Both the position numbers and the translations under genes were made by a program. From assembly GCA_963742315.1 (NCBI GenBank), contig CAVULE010000015.1, positions 124,001 through 188,000 of the forward strand: DNA of 64,000 nt. The letters are read 5' to 3'. This DNA comes from AV69 sp963742315. Lineage in GTDB: Bacteria; Verrucomicrobiota; Verrucomicrobiia; Chthoniobacterales; UBA10450. The notes under the pieces are model-generated. The model did not search any database and had not been told where the DNA came from. It worked only from the letters and a program-made list of their open reading frames with translations. Below are positions 41,350-49,714 of this stretch, one piece after another; within the stretch, counting starts at the first letter, position 1, and every line of letters starts with the position of its first letter.

Positions 41350-42102
41350 CTATATGTCGCCCAACCGCCGCGCGTGACGTCGCCGCAAATATTGCGTGGC
41401 GAAGGCAAGTGCAAAAAAACCGATAATAGGAAACAGCGCGTTCATCTCGGGAATGGGCGCGGCATTCACCAGCGCCCACTCTTCGAACCCAGCTTGGCTA
41501 TTATCGGTATTACCGAAGTGCGCATATAAATAGACGAAGTCGCTCGTCTTGGTGCCGGCAAAATCGGACGTCGGGATATAGGCATACATATCGCCGGAGC
41601 CGCTGCCGTGATTACGTGAAGCATCGAGGATGACGCTGTCACCGGAGCTAAAGGTGTAGCGCAAAGTTCCGAGCGAGCCAGCGTTGCTGGTCGTCTGACT
41701 ACCCACTTTGGAGGTATAAAATTGCAGCTGATCCAGCGATATTAGTGACTCGCTGCCGCCGGGTTCGTTGACGTCCAGCAAAAGTTTGAAATAACTGGCA
41801 CCACCTAAAGTGACTTGCGTGTTTTCGAGATCACCAAATGTGAGATCATGCGTCCACGGTCCGGCTTTATCGTCAAACGGAGTGCCGCCAGATGTATTAT
41901 AACCCTGTTCGACCGGGGAATTCTCCAGCCGCAAGAACGGTTGAATCACGCAAGTCCCGGTAAGCTGCGGGGTCGTGAAGACGAATTGCGCGCCGTTAAT
42001 TGTACCGCTGTCATTGGACCCGGTGAGGTCAACAACCGTGGCGCGACCAACGGTTGTACAAATGCTAATGGCGACGATAAGAACGATGCCGCGAGCAATC
42101 AT
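41350..42102 (-). CDS. PEP-CTERM-type sorted surface protein
   Basis: 250 aa with an N-terminal signal peptide (MIARGIVLIVAISICTTVGRA) and a C-terminal sorting region: a short Pro-Glu motif (IPEMNALFP), a hydrophobic helix (IIGFFALAFATQYL) and an Arg-rich end (RRRHARR). This tripartite C-terminus is the exosortase (EpsH/XrtA) recognition signal; the usual PEP is PEM here. The mature part is a Gly/Ser/Thr-rich beta protein without a recognised domain, probably exported to the outer surface or matrix. A strong terminator follows, and a sigma-54-like site precedes it. Confidence 0.75.
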   Translation of the reverse strand: MIARGIVLIVAISICTTVGRATVVDLTGSNDSGTINGAQFVFTTPQLTGTCVIQPFLRLENSPVEQGYNTSGGTPFDDKAGPWTHDLTFGDLENTQVTLGGASYFKLLLDVNEPGGSESLISLDQLQFYTSKVGSQTTSNAGSLGTLRYTFSSGDSVILDASRNHGSGSGDMYAYIPTSDFAGTKTSDFVYLYAHFGNTDNSQAGFEEWALVNAAPIPEMNALFPIIGFFALAFATQYLRRRHARRLGDI

Positions 42103-42779
42103 TTAATCCCGATCCCACTGTCCGGCTTCCAACGCGCCTAAATAGCGTTTTAAGCTTGGTTTGCCCCATGGTTCTCATAAATGCGTTGCAGGTAACGCCA
42201 AACCTCATGCCAGCTAAGTCAAAAACGGCAATTTGCCATTATCGCGGCCGGATTATTTCGTAAAGCCAACTGTAACGTCGTCTTAGGATCAAGAGTTAGC
42301 TCGAAGCAACGCAACATACTGTAATTTAGCCGTTTAGGACTAACCAATGCTTCGACAAGGCAGCGTCGAGGGGTATAACGCTTGCTTTCATAATTACTAT
42401 GATTATACGTGATACCCATAGCCAGCCTCGGTCTGCCCACGGATTTGAGCTGGGCCCGAAACCCGGCCTATCCTCCCCTTCGCCCAGCCGGCCATGCTAT
42501 GGGCTTACCTCGGCTATTCCCCCCGGAACAAGCTTTTCCAAGGTAAGAGTAGGTAGACCTTCCTCACGCCGCGGCGGGTGACCCGTTTCGCTCGAAAAGG
42601 GAGAAAGGTTGACCCCTTCCATCTGAGCACAATCTCGTTCCTCTGACGAGCGAACACTTAGGATTGCATATGGAACGCCGGAATCCCTGACGTGGCTTTC
42701 GTGAGCTCGTCTGGTTGATAGAGCCGCGGCCGTCGGAGTTGCGTTTGCACCGGACGGCGGCATAGTTCGCATCGTCTAA
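42103..42779. other. 677-bp intergenic stretch without a recognised gene
   Basis: Between the minus-strand PEP-CTERM gene and the plus-strand desaturase. No open frame here looks protein-like. Several short inverted repeats are visible: GCTGGGC / GCCCAGC at 42450-42456 and 42483-42489, CCAT/ATGG at 42492-42502, and CTCG/CGAG near 42640-42655. The first 100 bases probably hold the promoter of the PEP-CTERM gene. The remainder could be a long leader of the desaturase, a structured RNA, or decayed sequence. I could not match it to RNase P, tmRNA or SRP RNA. Confidence 0.5.
42198..42212 (-). promoter_or_regulatory. Candidate sigma-54 (-24/-12) promoter for PEP-CTERM gene
   Basis: Minus-strand TGGCATGAGGTTTGG closely matches the sigma-54 consensus TGGCAC-N5-TTGC, with correct spacing between the GG (-24) and the -12 element, although the -12 GC reads GG. 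It lies about 97 bases upstream of the start codon. PEP-CTERM genes controlled by sigma-54 with a PrsK/PrsR system are known in other bacteria. Weakly supported. Confidence 0.35.
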
Positions 42780-43742
42780 ATGAACGCAGCCGAAACGATC
42801 CATATCGAACGCCCAACGACCGATTCGAAGATTTTCGCGCATACGCGTTGGGACCTTGTGCCCGCGCTCGCCGGGTTATTTCACTTCTCCTACCTTCTGG
42901 CGATGTATTTTCTTTTCCCGTTCACCCCTCTTTGGGTGATGCTGATTATGGGTTTCGTCTACGCACTCATGATCAACGCCAATATCAATGGCGTCGCTCA
43001 CAACTTCATCCATAATCCGTTCTTTCGGCCGGACTGGATGAACCGCATCTTTGGCGTGGTCGAATCGGTCGCCTGCTGCTTTTCGCAGACCTACTATGAT
43101 GCGGTGCACATGCAACATCACAAGGGAAACGCCGATCGACCGGATGAGCATGGCGAAACCATCGATTGGATTTCTATTTACAAGCATGGTCATGACGGGG
43201 AAGCAGAAAATCCCTGGGGCTACGTCTTTCTCAGCTTCTTTCGCGATAATCCAGCAGCGATCAAACGCGAACTAGCCAAGCGGGGAAACGCCGATGTCCG
43301 CTGGGGCACAATCGAGCTCGCAACGTTTATTAGCGTGTTACTGATGATGGCCCTTATTGTTCCGACGAACCCGATTGGCTTTATCAACTGGCGTTACATG
43401 CTGTTCTTTCTTCCTTTTTTCTACTTGGGCCATTGCTTCAGCTACTTGAATGGGTACTTCCGTCACTATGGGGCTAACCCGGACAAACCGATCGCGTGGG
43501 GCGTAAGTAGCTACGGGAAGATTTACAACTGGATCTTCTTCTACAACGGCTACCACGCCGAGCATCATTTTCGTCCGAAAGTGCATTGGACGAAGATGGA
43601 GCAATTCCAGCGTCAGATCGCCGAGCGACAGAAGCAGGAGGGCGTCCGCGTCATCAACCACGCCCATATGCTTGGCTTCCTTGATCCAAATTTACCTGTG
43701 CGCGGCAAACATATCGGCGAAACGACGCGCGCCGTTTCCTAA
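42780..43742 (+). CDS. Fatty acid desaturase family protein
   Basis: 320-aa integral membrane di-iron enzyme. Three histidine boxes are present: HNFIH near residue 78, HMQHH near 111 and HAEHH near 261, separated by hydrophobic segments (LLAMYFLFPFTPLWVMLIMGF, ISVLLMMALIVP, MLFFLPFFYLGHCF). The family introduces double bonds into, or hydroxylates, acyl chains of lipids, carotenoids or sphingolipids. The exact substrate is unclear. The next gene, a YejM-like protein, starts 15 bases later, so an envelope-lipid role is likely. Confidence 0.85.
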   Translation: MNAAETIHIERPTTDSKIFAHTRWDLVPALAGLFHFSYLLAMYFLFPFTPLWVMLIMGFVYALMINANINGVAHNFIHNPFFRPDWMNRIFGVVESVACCFSQTYYDAVHMQHHKGNADRPDEHGETIDWISIYKHGHDGEAENPWGYVFLSFFRDNPAAIKRELAKRGNADVRWGTIELATFISVLLMMALIVPTNPIGFINWRYMLFFLPFFYLGHCFSYLNGYFRHYGANPDKPIAWGVSSYGKIYNWIFFYNGYHAEHHFRPKVHWTKMEQFQRQIAERQKQEGVRVINHAHMLGFLDPNLPVRGKHIGETTRAVS

Positions 43743-43757
43743 GAGCAATATCAAAAA

Positions 43758-45653
43758 TTGGCGAAACTGCCATCGCACGGACCGTCGGTTCGCTACGGAA
43801 TTTTTCTCGTAGGAGTTGTCGCTCTCGGCACGACTTCGGCAGCGCTAGTCAGAATCCGCAGCGGCTTTGTTTACCCGCCGTTCTTCGATCTTTTTCGCGC
43901 CTCCTTCTTTCTCCAATACGGTTTTTTCGCCGGTGCTATACTGGCGTCCTTGCTAGCTCTTGCGTCGCGTTTCCATCTGCCGCGCGTAATTCAGTGGCTC
44001 TCTTATTTCGTCTTTCACGTCTGCCTCCTCTGGATCTTGAGTTGGGGCCTGGTTCATCGCGCTTTCGGAATTGAACTGAGCTTAGGCAGCGTGATGGATC
44101 TATTCGCACACCCGCAATCGATCGCCGAGGTCGGATTTACCAGTGCCGAGTTCGTTTCTACAGTGCTCGGCGCGATTGCAATCGCTGTCCTGTTAGCCGC
44201 GATCAGCCTTGCGCTCGTTTCTCGTGTGACACAAAAGACCCGCGGGCTCTGGTCAGTCGCGTTGCTGATCGCTTTCTTATTCATCCACCTGCCGGTGCGC
44301 GCCTATTGCCTGTATCAAATCGATCGCAACCAGGCGGCCGTGCTTGCCTACGATGATTGCGTCGCCTGTCCGTTACGCTCCGAAACGTTGATTCCGCATT
44401 TGCGCAACACGCGTTTCGCCACGGCTGATCTCGCTTCTTCTGAAAGCAATCTGCGCTACTACGAAAAGGTAAAGGCGATGCCGCTGCCGCAATTGTCGCG
44501 CCGGCCGAATATCCTTTGGCTGAACATCGAATCGTTTCGTGCCGATGCAATCAACCCAGAATCGATGCCAAATTTGGAGCGGGAGCGGGAACGTTTTCAG
44601 ATTCGACTGCAAAACGAACATTGGAGCGGCGGCAACGCTACTCAGTTTGGTGTTTTTTCTATGCTGACCGGAGTCAGCGGACACCATTTCGCCAATTTTC
44701 AAAAATTCGCCGTTAAAGCACCATTTCTACGATTACTGCTCGCAAACGGTTACCAACTCTATGGAGGAAAAGGGAGCTACTTCAGTTTCAATCAATTGAA
44801 CGCTCTGCTTCCGGAGGGAATGAAATTGCCGGAAATCCCGCGTGGCAATCCCGCGAAAGAAGATCGATTAACGATTGATTATTATCTGCGCGAACGGCAA
44901 TCACCGTCGGCCGGACCGAGATTTGATTTCATTCCGTTTGATGCCACACACTGGCCTTATTGGTTCCCACCCGAGCACGAGGTTTTTAAACCAGCTCCCC
45001 TGAGCCAGAACTCGCAGCATGTTTTGCGTTCAACCGCCGACATGCAAGGCGTGCGCAATCGTTATCGCAACGCCTGCCATTTCATCGACGAACAGATCGG
45101 CCGATTGTTTGATGACCTTCAACGGCGCCACGAGTTCGACAACACGATTATCATCGTGTTGGGAGATCACGGTGAAGAATTCCAGGAGCGTGGTCAACTT
45201 ACTCATGCGGCTGTGCTGAACGATTTCCAGGGTCGAACTTTGTTGTGGATGCATTTGCCCGATTTGCCGCCGGCCAAAATTTCCCCGGCCGCGCCGACCA
45301 CTCATCTTGATATCGTGCCGACGCTCCTCTCCGCGCTCGGGTTCACTGAAGATATCCTTTTTACTCAAGGCCGATCGCTGCTCGAGCAACCGAAACGTCG
45401 CGACATTCTTGCGCTCTGCGAAAATGGTTTTCGTCAGCCGCTTTACCGAGCCCTCGTCACCCGTACCTACATTTCACGGTGGGCCTATCGTCCGCGCGAA
45501 TATCTTTTCTCTGGAGTGCAACGGCGTGACGGAGAGCAAGTGTCGGGAGATGATTGGCTGGGCGAGGTCCGCTCACATCTTAATGAGGCCGCGCAAATGT
45601 ACGAAGTTTTGCCGGACGTTTCACAGCCACCTCGAAAATTCGACGGACCGTGA
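43758..45653 (+). CDS. YejM/LapC-like inner-membrane sulfatase-fold protein
   Basis: 631 aa from a TTG start. The N-terminal part has about five transmembrane segments (YGIFLVGVVALGTTSAALV, FLQYGFFAGAILASLLAL, VLGAIAIAVLLAAISLALV, SVALLIAFLFIHLPV). The C-terminal periplasmic domain of the alkaline-phosphatase/sulfatase superfamily begins RRPNILWLNIESFRADA and has FSMLTGV and IIIVLGDHGEEFQERG. This layout is that of YejM (PbgA/LapC), which regulates LPS synthesis via FtsH/LapB, rather than a true sulfatase. Overlaps no neighbour. Follows the desaturase by 15 bases. Confidence 0.85.
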   Translation: MAKLPSHGPSVRYGIFLVGVVALGTTSAALVRIRSGFVYPPFFDLFRASFFLQYGFFAGAILASLLALASRFHLPRVIQWLSYFVFHVCLLWILSWGLVHRAFGIELSLGSVMDLFAHPQSIAEVGFTSAEFVSTVLGAIAIAVLLAAISLALVSRVTQKTRGLWSVALLIAFLFIHLPVRAYCLYQIDRNQAAVLAYDDCVACPLRSETLIPHLRNTRFATADLASSESNLRYYEKVKAMPLPQLSRRPNILWLNIESFRADAINPESMPNLERERERFQIRLQNEHWSGGNATQFGVFSMLTGVSGHHFANFQKFAVKAPFLRLLLANGYQLYGGKGSYFSFNQLNALLPEGMKLPEIPRGNPAKEDRLTIDYYLRERQSPSAGPRFDFIPFDATHWPYWFPPEHEVFKPAPLSQNSQHVLRSTADMQGVRNRYRNACHFIDEQIGRLFDDLQRRHEFDNTIIIVLGDHGEEFQERGQLTHAAVLNDFQGRTLLWMHLPDLPPAKISPAAPTTHLDIVPTLLSALGFTEDILFTQGRSLLEQPKRRDILALCENGFRQPLYRALVTRTYISRWAYRPREYLFSGVQRRDGEQVSGDDWLGEVRSHLNEAAQMYEVLPDVSQPPRKFDGP

Positions 45654-45662
45654 ATCCTTCAA

Positions 45663-45950
45663 TCAGGAAGAGCTCCGGCTCGCGCGCAGCTTTTCCTTTT
45701 TCTGCTCACAATCTTCCTGAAGGCGACGCACGTCCGTCGTCAATTGTTTCTCAAGCGATTCCACGTCATCGAATTTTCCAGCGGCGGCGGCCTTCGTTAT
45801 CTGGTCCGTCAGAAAAATTTTTCTTTCCGCAATCTTCGCGTTGAACGAGGAATCGATCTCCGCCAGTTCTGCTTTTTGCTCGGAGGTCAATGTTATAGTC
45901 GGCGAGCCTTTTTGCAGCCGTTCCATTGCCAGCTCGTAAGCGGATTTCAT
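45663..45950 (-). CDS. Small coiled-coil protein of unknown function
   Basis: 95 aa from the ATG at 45950 (a TTG at 45986 would add 12 residues). Charged, helical: MKSAYELAMERLQKG, EQKAELAEIDSSFNAKIAERK, then KFDDVESLEKQLTTDVRRLQ with heptad-like spacing, ending Arg/Ser-rich. No known domain. Convergent with the YejM-like gene and divergent from the HAD gene. Confidence 0.6.
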   Translation of the reverse strand: MKSAYELAMERLQKGSPTITLTSEQKAELAEIDSSFNAKIAERKIFLTDQITKAAAAGKFDDVESLEKQLTTDVRRLQEDCEQKKEKLRASRSSS

Positions 45951-46002
45951 CAGCGAAACCGTTGCTCGTTGCGTTGGCGAAATCAATTTCTAAGTTAGAT
46001 CT

Positions 46003-46797
46003 GTGGACCGAAAGATTCGTTTGATCAGTACTGACTTCGACGGCACTCTCGTCGCTCATGACAGCGATCCGGTACTGGATCCGGGCTGCATCGAATTGAT
46101 CGGGCAGTTGCAAGGTGACGGCGCGCTCTGGACAATCAACACCGGTCGTTCGGTCGAACTGCTCGAATCAGGTCTGCTCGATTTCGAATTTCCGATTCGA
46201 CCCGATTTTATCCTCACCAGCGAACGCGATGTCTTCCGACCATCGCGCAATGGCGGCAAGTGGGAGCCATTCGGTGATTGGAACGATCGCTGCGCGCAGG
46301 CCCATGCGGAGTTGTTCAATTCCGCCCAATCCGTCCTGACCGAGATTATCGATTTCGTGAACCGCAACACCAAAGCGCGCGTGATCTATCTCGGCCCTGC
46401 AGCCGAGGGCGTGGTTGCAACGAGCGAGGAAGAAATGGATCGCATCACGGAATTCGTCGAGCAGGTGCGAACCAGACAGCCCGAATTTAATTATCAGCGC
46501 AACACCATTTATTTGCGTTTCTGTCACGCCGATTACCACAAAGGCGCGGCTTTAGCCGAGCTGTCGCGGCTGATCAACATTCCGCGCGAAGAGATTTTCG
46601 CGGCGGGCGATCATCACAATGACGTTTCAATGCTCGATGGGCGTTTCGCCGCGATGCCGGCGTGCCCCGCCAATGCGATCGACCAGGTGAAAAATGCAGT
46701 GCGCTCAGCCCGCGGCTACGTGGCTGAGCGCGAATTTGGTGCCGGCGTTCGCGAAGCCCTGCTGCATTTTCTGAACGGAAATGCGTTGAAGCGTTAA
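46003..46797 (+). CDS. HAD-superfamily (IIB) hydrolase
   Basis: 264 aa from a GTG start. HAD motif I is LISTDFDGTLVAHD, motif II is TINTGRS, and motif IV is AAGDHHNDVSMLDGR, with the Lys of motif III in YHKGAALAEL. The cap arrangement is that of Cof-type (IIB) phosphatases, many of which act on sugar phosphates or nucleotides. The substrate is unknown. Confidence 0.9.
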   Translation: MDRKIRLISTDFDGTLVAHDSDPVLDPGCIELIGQLQGDGALWTINTGRSVELLESGLLDFEFPIRPDFILTSERDVFRPSRNGGKWEPFGDWNDRCAQAHAELFNSAQSVLTEIIDFVNRNTKARVIYLGPAAEGVVATSEEEMDRITEFVEQVRTRQPEFNYQRNTIYLRFCHADYHKGAALAELSRLINIPREEIFAAGDHHNDVSMLDGRFAAMPACPANAIDQVKNAVRSARGYVAEREFGAGVREALLHFLNGNALKR

Positions 46798-46842
46798 AAA
46801 GTTGGAGGGTTGAATTGGGGAGGCGCCAACCGCTTCAACCCG

Positions 46843-47589
46843 TCAATGCTTCAACTCTTCAACGTTTCCCGCCACAGAAATTGGCAACTCCGCGTCGGCT
46901 TCGATTTTGCCGGCGAACCGGTTAGTCATGTAGGTCATCATGAGGACCCAGAAAGCAAGGGCAAGGGCGAAAAGGGGAAATTGCAGCGCCAATGGCAACG
47001 AATAGATAACCGCCATTAACGGGATCCAAACTGCCCAGGTCGCGACCAGCACCGGCAAGGCATGCTCGCGATAATATTGCCAGGTAAGCAGTGGCCGTAG
47101 TTTCGCGAAGGAATACCCAGCGTTCTTCCACGCGTATCCCCAGATTCCGAAAGGCGCGGCAAAAAACGGATTGTAACCGAATTGGTCGAGACAAATTTTG
47201 GCAGCCACAATTGGGACGCTGGTACGATCACCCAACCACGCCGCCAATGCCCGATACATTAGGTTAACGAGAAATCCATCAAACGCCCAGAATGGCGCGT
47301 TAAAAACAAAATTGCGCGCATTCTGCAGTCGAAAACGACCGCGCTGAAAAAACACGATAACGAACAGTTCCGGTAGCACCGCGCCCACGATTACTGACGC
47401 GATCAAGACGAAGGTGAGACCCTGCCGTTCTTTGAAGTCAGCCAGCGCGTTCAGAAGCGCTGCGCTCGGCGGATGAAAATAGTAGGCGAGCAAAATCGCC
47501 AGCATCACGCTTTGAAGAACAAATGCTGGCGCTGCGTTTGCCCTGGCCGCCTCCCAACCAATCAGCCACGGTGTTCGTAGGCGCGACAT
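46843..47589 (-). CDS. Multi-pass membrane protein, possibly Mpv17/PMP22-like
   Basis: 248 aa with about five hydrophobic segments (SVMLAILLAYYF, LTFVLIASVIVGAVLPELFVIVFF, VLVATWAVWIPLMAVIYSLPL, FALALAFWVLMMTYM). The block CLDQFGYNPFFAAPFGIWGYAWKNAG and the Trp/Pro pattern TWAVWIPLMAVIYSLP recall the Mpv17/PMP22 family, known mainly from eukaryotic organelles. The similarity is by eye only. No signal of enzymatic function. Confidence 0.55.
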   Translation of the reverse strand: MSRLRTPWLIGWEAARANAAPAFVLQSVMLAILLAYYFHPPSAALLNALADFKERQGLTFVLIASVIVGAVLPELFVIVFFQRGRFRLQNARNFVFNAPFWAFDGFLVNLMYRALAAWLGDRTSVPIVAAKICLDQFGYNPFFAAPFGIWGYAWKNAGYSFAKLRPLLTWQYYREHALPVLVATWAVWIPLMAVIYSLPLALQFPLFALALAFWVLMMTYMTNRFAGKIEADAELPISVAGNVEELKH

Positions 47590-47666
47590 GCGCGCAAACT
47601 GGCCTGCGTCGGCAGCGCTTCAAGGCGAAAACGAGTTTGGATATAGTTTAGCGTCGACTGATTTCT

Positions 47667-47811
47667 CATTAACACCCTGCTTTAGCTGGGCGTTAACGAC
47701 CCTTGAGCGCGCCCCAACCGCTTCAGCGGTTTTTTTGTGAGTCAAGTAAACCGCTAAAGCGGTTGTGGTAGCAGACTCGGCCATACACCTCGCTCAAGCG
47801 AGGTGTTAATG
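47667..47811. repeat. Nested four-hairpin inverted-repeat element
   Basis: Four palindromes in an inverted arrangement. Outer pair 47667-47698 (TTAACACCCTGC...) and 47785-47811 (ACACCTCGCT...) are inverted copies. Inner pair AACCGCTTCAGCGGTT (47716-47731) and AACCGCTAAAGCGGTT (47749-47764) are inverted copies with one mismatch. The first inner hairpin is followed by seven T, so it could terminate transcription. Same architecture as the element at 14499-14625, with different sequence. Confidence 0.7.
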
Positions 47812-47915
47812 AAATAGGATATAGCACAGCAAACGCTAAACACGTGCGAGTTTGGGAATGGGACCAAGAAGTCTTCGGTCGGCTGCATTTCGCCGGTAAT
47901 CAGCTAGATTTCTCT

Positions 47916-48998
47916 GTGCACGTTGCTACCGTAACCGACATCAAGTCGTTGCATCTCGACGAGCTGCGCGGGATCGCCGAGCCATCGTATCGCGCCGATC
48001 AAATCACCCATTGGCTTTACCAGAAGCGGGTCAACTCTTTCGCCGAAATGACGGATTTGCCACAGGCTCTGCGCATGCAACTCGCAGACAATTTTTCCTT
48101 CGACAACATCGATACTTTGCGCGTCCTCGGATCCAAAGATACGACTCAAAAATTTCTCTTTCGATTGAGGGACGGCAATCTAATCGAATCGGTCCTGATT
48201 CCAGCATCGCCCGCGCTCTACGGATCGGCCTCGGATCGTCGCACGATTTGCATTTCGACTCAGGTCGGTTGCGCGTACGGCTGCAAATTTTGCGCAAGCG
48301 GGCTGGATGGTTGGAAACGAAATCTGTGTGCGGATGAAATCGTAAATCAAATCATGATGGTCGAAGAAGCGTCCGGCGAGCGCATCGACAACATTGTCTT
48401 TATGGGCATGGGCGAGCCGCTGGCGAATTATGATAATCTCATGCGCGCGATTCAGATCATCAATGCGCCCTGGGGAATTGGGATTGGCGCCCGTCATATC
48501 ACGATCTCGACGAGTGGATTGGTTCCACCAATTCGCCAATTGGCAGAACAACCTTTGCAGATTCGGCTCGCGGTTTCATTGCATGGCGCCAGCGACGATG
48601 TCCGCAGCCGGATCATGCCGATAAATCGCAAGTATAACCTGAGCGCGCTCCTTGATGCCTGCCGCTATTTCACTTCACGGAAGAAGCAGCGGATCACATT
48701 CGAGTTTATTTTAATCGCTCAAGTAAACGATTCGGACGAACAAGCGCGTCAGTTGGCTAAACATGCGCGCGCCTTGGAGGCAAAAGTTAACTTGATTCCG
48801 TACAACAAAGTTGAAGGTCTGGATTGGACGCAGCCTTCCTCTGACCGTCAGAAAAAATTTCTCGCCGTGCTACGCGCGGCCGACGTGCGTGCCACCCTTC
48901 GCCGAGAAAAGGGCGATGACATCGCCGCGGCCTGCGGGCAATTACGCTTGCAAACACAACGCGGTATGGTCACGCCTGCGCCCGAATCAGGCGGCTAA
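47916..48998 (+). CDS. rlmN: 23S rRNA/tRNA adenine-C2 methyltransferase RlmN
   Basis: About 360 aa from the GTG at 47916; a GTG at 47844 would add 24 unconvincing residues. Radical SAM enzyme methylating A2503 of 23S rRNA and A37 of tRNAs. Cluster motif CAYGCKFCASG near residue 122, plus ICISTQVGC, the SAM-site FMGMGEPLANYDN and HITISTSGL. RlmN catalysis uses a C-terminal Cys, probably in DIAAACGQLR. YRADQITHWLYQKRVNSFAEMTDLP is the typical N-terminal region. Confidence 0.96.
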   Translation: MHVATVTDIKSLHLDELRGIAEPSYRADQITHWLYQKRVNSFAEMTDLPQALRMQLADNFSFDNIDTLRVLGSKDTTQKFLFRLRDGNLIESVLIPASPALYGSASDRRTICISTQVGCAYGCKFCASGLDGWKRNLCADEIVNQIMMVEEASGERIDNIVFMGMGEPLANYDNLMRAIQIINAPWGIGIGARHITISTSGLVPPIRQLAEQPLQIRLAVSLHGASDDVRSRIMPINRKYNLSALLDACRYFTSRKKQRITFEFILIAQVNDSDEQARQLAKHARALEAKVNLIPYNKVEGLDWTQPSSDRQKKFLAVLRAADVRATLRREKGDDIAAACGQLRLQTQRGMVTPAPESGG

Positions 48999-49038
48999 AT
49001 CGATTGCGCCGCGCTGCAAGCTGGCGTCTATTTCTCGC

Positions 49039-49683
49039 ATGGCCGGATTTGATCACCAGCCAGAAGGCGCTTGGGACGAATACGATTGGGAGCGTTTTCT
49101 CCAGCAACAGGACCATAAGACCGAGAAATACATGGAATTGCTAGAGAAGTATTTGGATGATCCAAATCGCGACCAGATTATTGCGCGTGAAATGGGTTGG
49201 ACCCAGCTGCTGGATGGCCGCGACTGGACGCAGGAGGTAGACGCATTGCTGGAGGAAGAGGAGGAGGAAAAACCGACGCCGGCCGATTCCTTCGAAGAGC
49301 ACAGCCTTTATCGCGCCGCCTTTGCCCTAACCGTCTGGATCGATCATATGTTCGATCATGACGCGACCCTGCAAAACGAGCCTTCAGCGGTAAAACTGGC
49401 CACCCACGCCGCGCTGGCGAGTGCAAAACTAGCCGCCGCCTTGAGCGGCGAAGATGTCGATGAAATCGGAATGACGATCGCGTATTTGAAACGTGCGCTA
49501 AAAGCGATCACCCTTTCGATGGACGCGGCCGCCGCGCTCTTGCGCGAGAAGCGGATCGCGGCCTCCCAGCATGCGGTCCTTTTGCAGCGACTTTTCCAGG
49601 TGCGCGACGGGATTATTACGCTAATCGGGGAATATCGCTGCGAGTGGCGCCGGCGCTTCGGCTCTGAAGGCTTTCAGGGTTGA
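49039..49683 (+). CDS. Hypothetical acidic protein with Asp/Glu-rich linker
   Basis: 214 aa from the ATG at 49039. N-terminal part charged and acidic (EGAWDEYDWERFLQQQDHKTEKY), with an E-run (LLEEEEEEKP) near residue 74. The C-terminal half is helical (PSAVKLATHAALASAKLAAALS, MTIAYLKRALKAITLSMDAAAALL). No known domain is recognised and no membrane segment is clear. It lies between rlmN and the sigma factor gene. Conserved-looking but of unknown role. Confidence 0.65.
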   Translation: MAGFDHQPEGAWDEYDWERFLQQQDHKTEKYMELLEKYLDDPNRDQIIAREMGWTQLLDGRDWTQEVDALLEEEEEEKPTPADSFEEHSLYRAAFALTVWIDHMFDHDATLQNEPSAVKLATHAALASAKLAAALSGEDVDEIGMTIAYLKRALKAITLSMDAAAALLREKRIAASQHAVLLQRLFQVRDGIITLIGEYRCEWRRRFGSEGFQG

Positions 49684-49714
49684 ATGAATTAAATCGGCGC
49701 CCCTCCGTCCAATT

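Noticed and set aside
42140..42200. c-di-GMP-I riboswitch-like GGGCAAACC on the minus strand upstream of the PEP-CTERM gene
   Set aside because: Only the nine-base core is present; the partner segment GGACGCAAAGCC and the GGUAGGUAGCGGGG part are absent and spacing does not fit.
42440..42779. RNase P RNA or other conserved structured RNA, suggested by GAAACCCGGCCTAT
   Set aside because: The GAGGAAAGTCCGGGC partner and other invariant segments of RNase P are not found, and tmRNA and SRP RNA consensus also fail.
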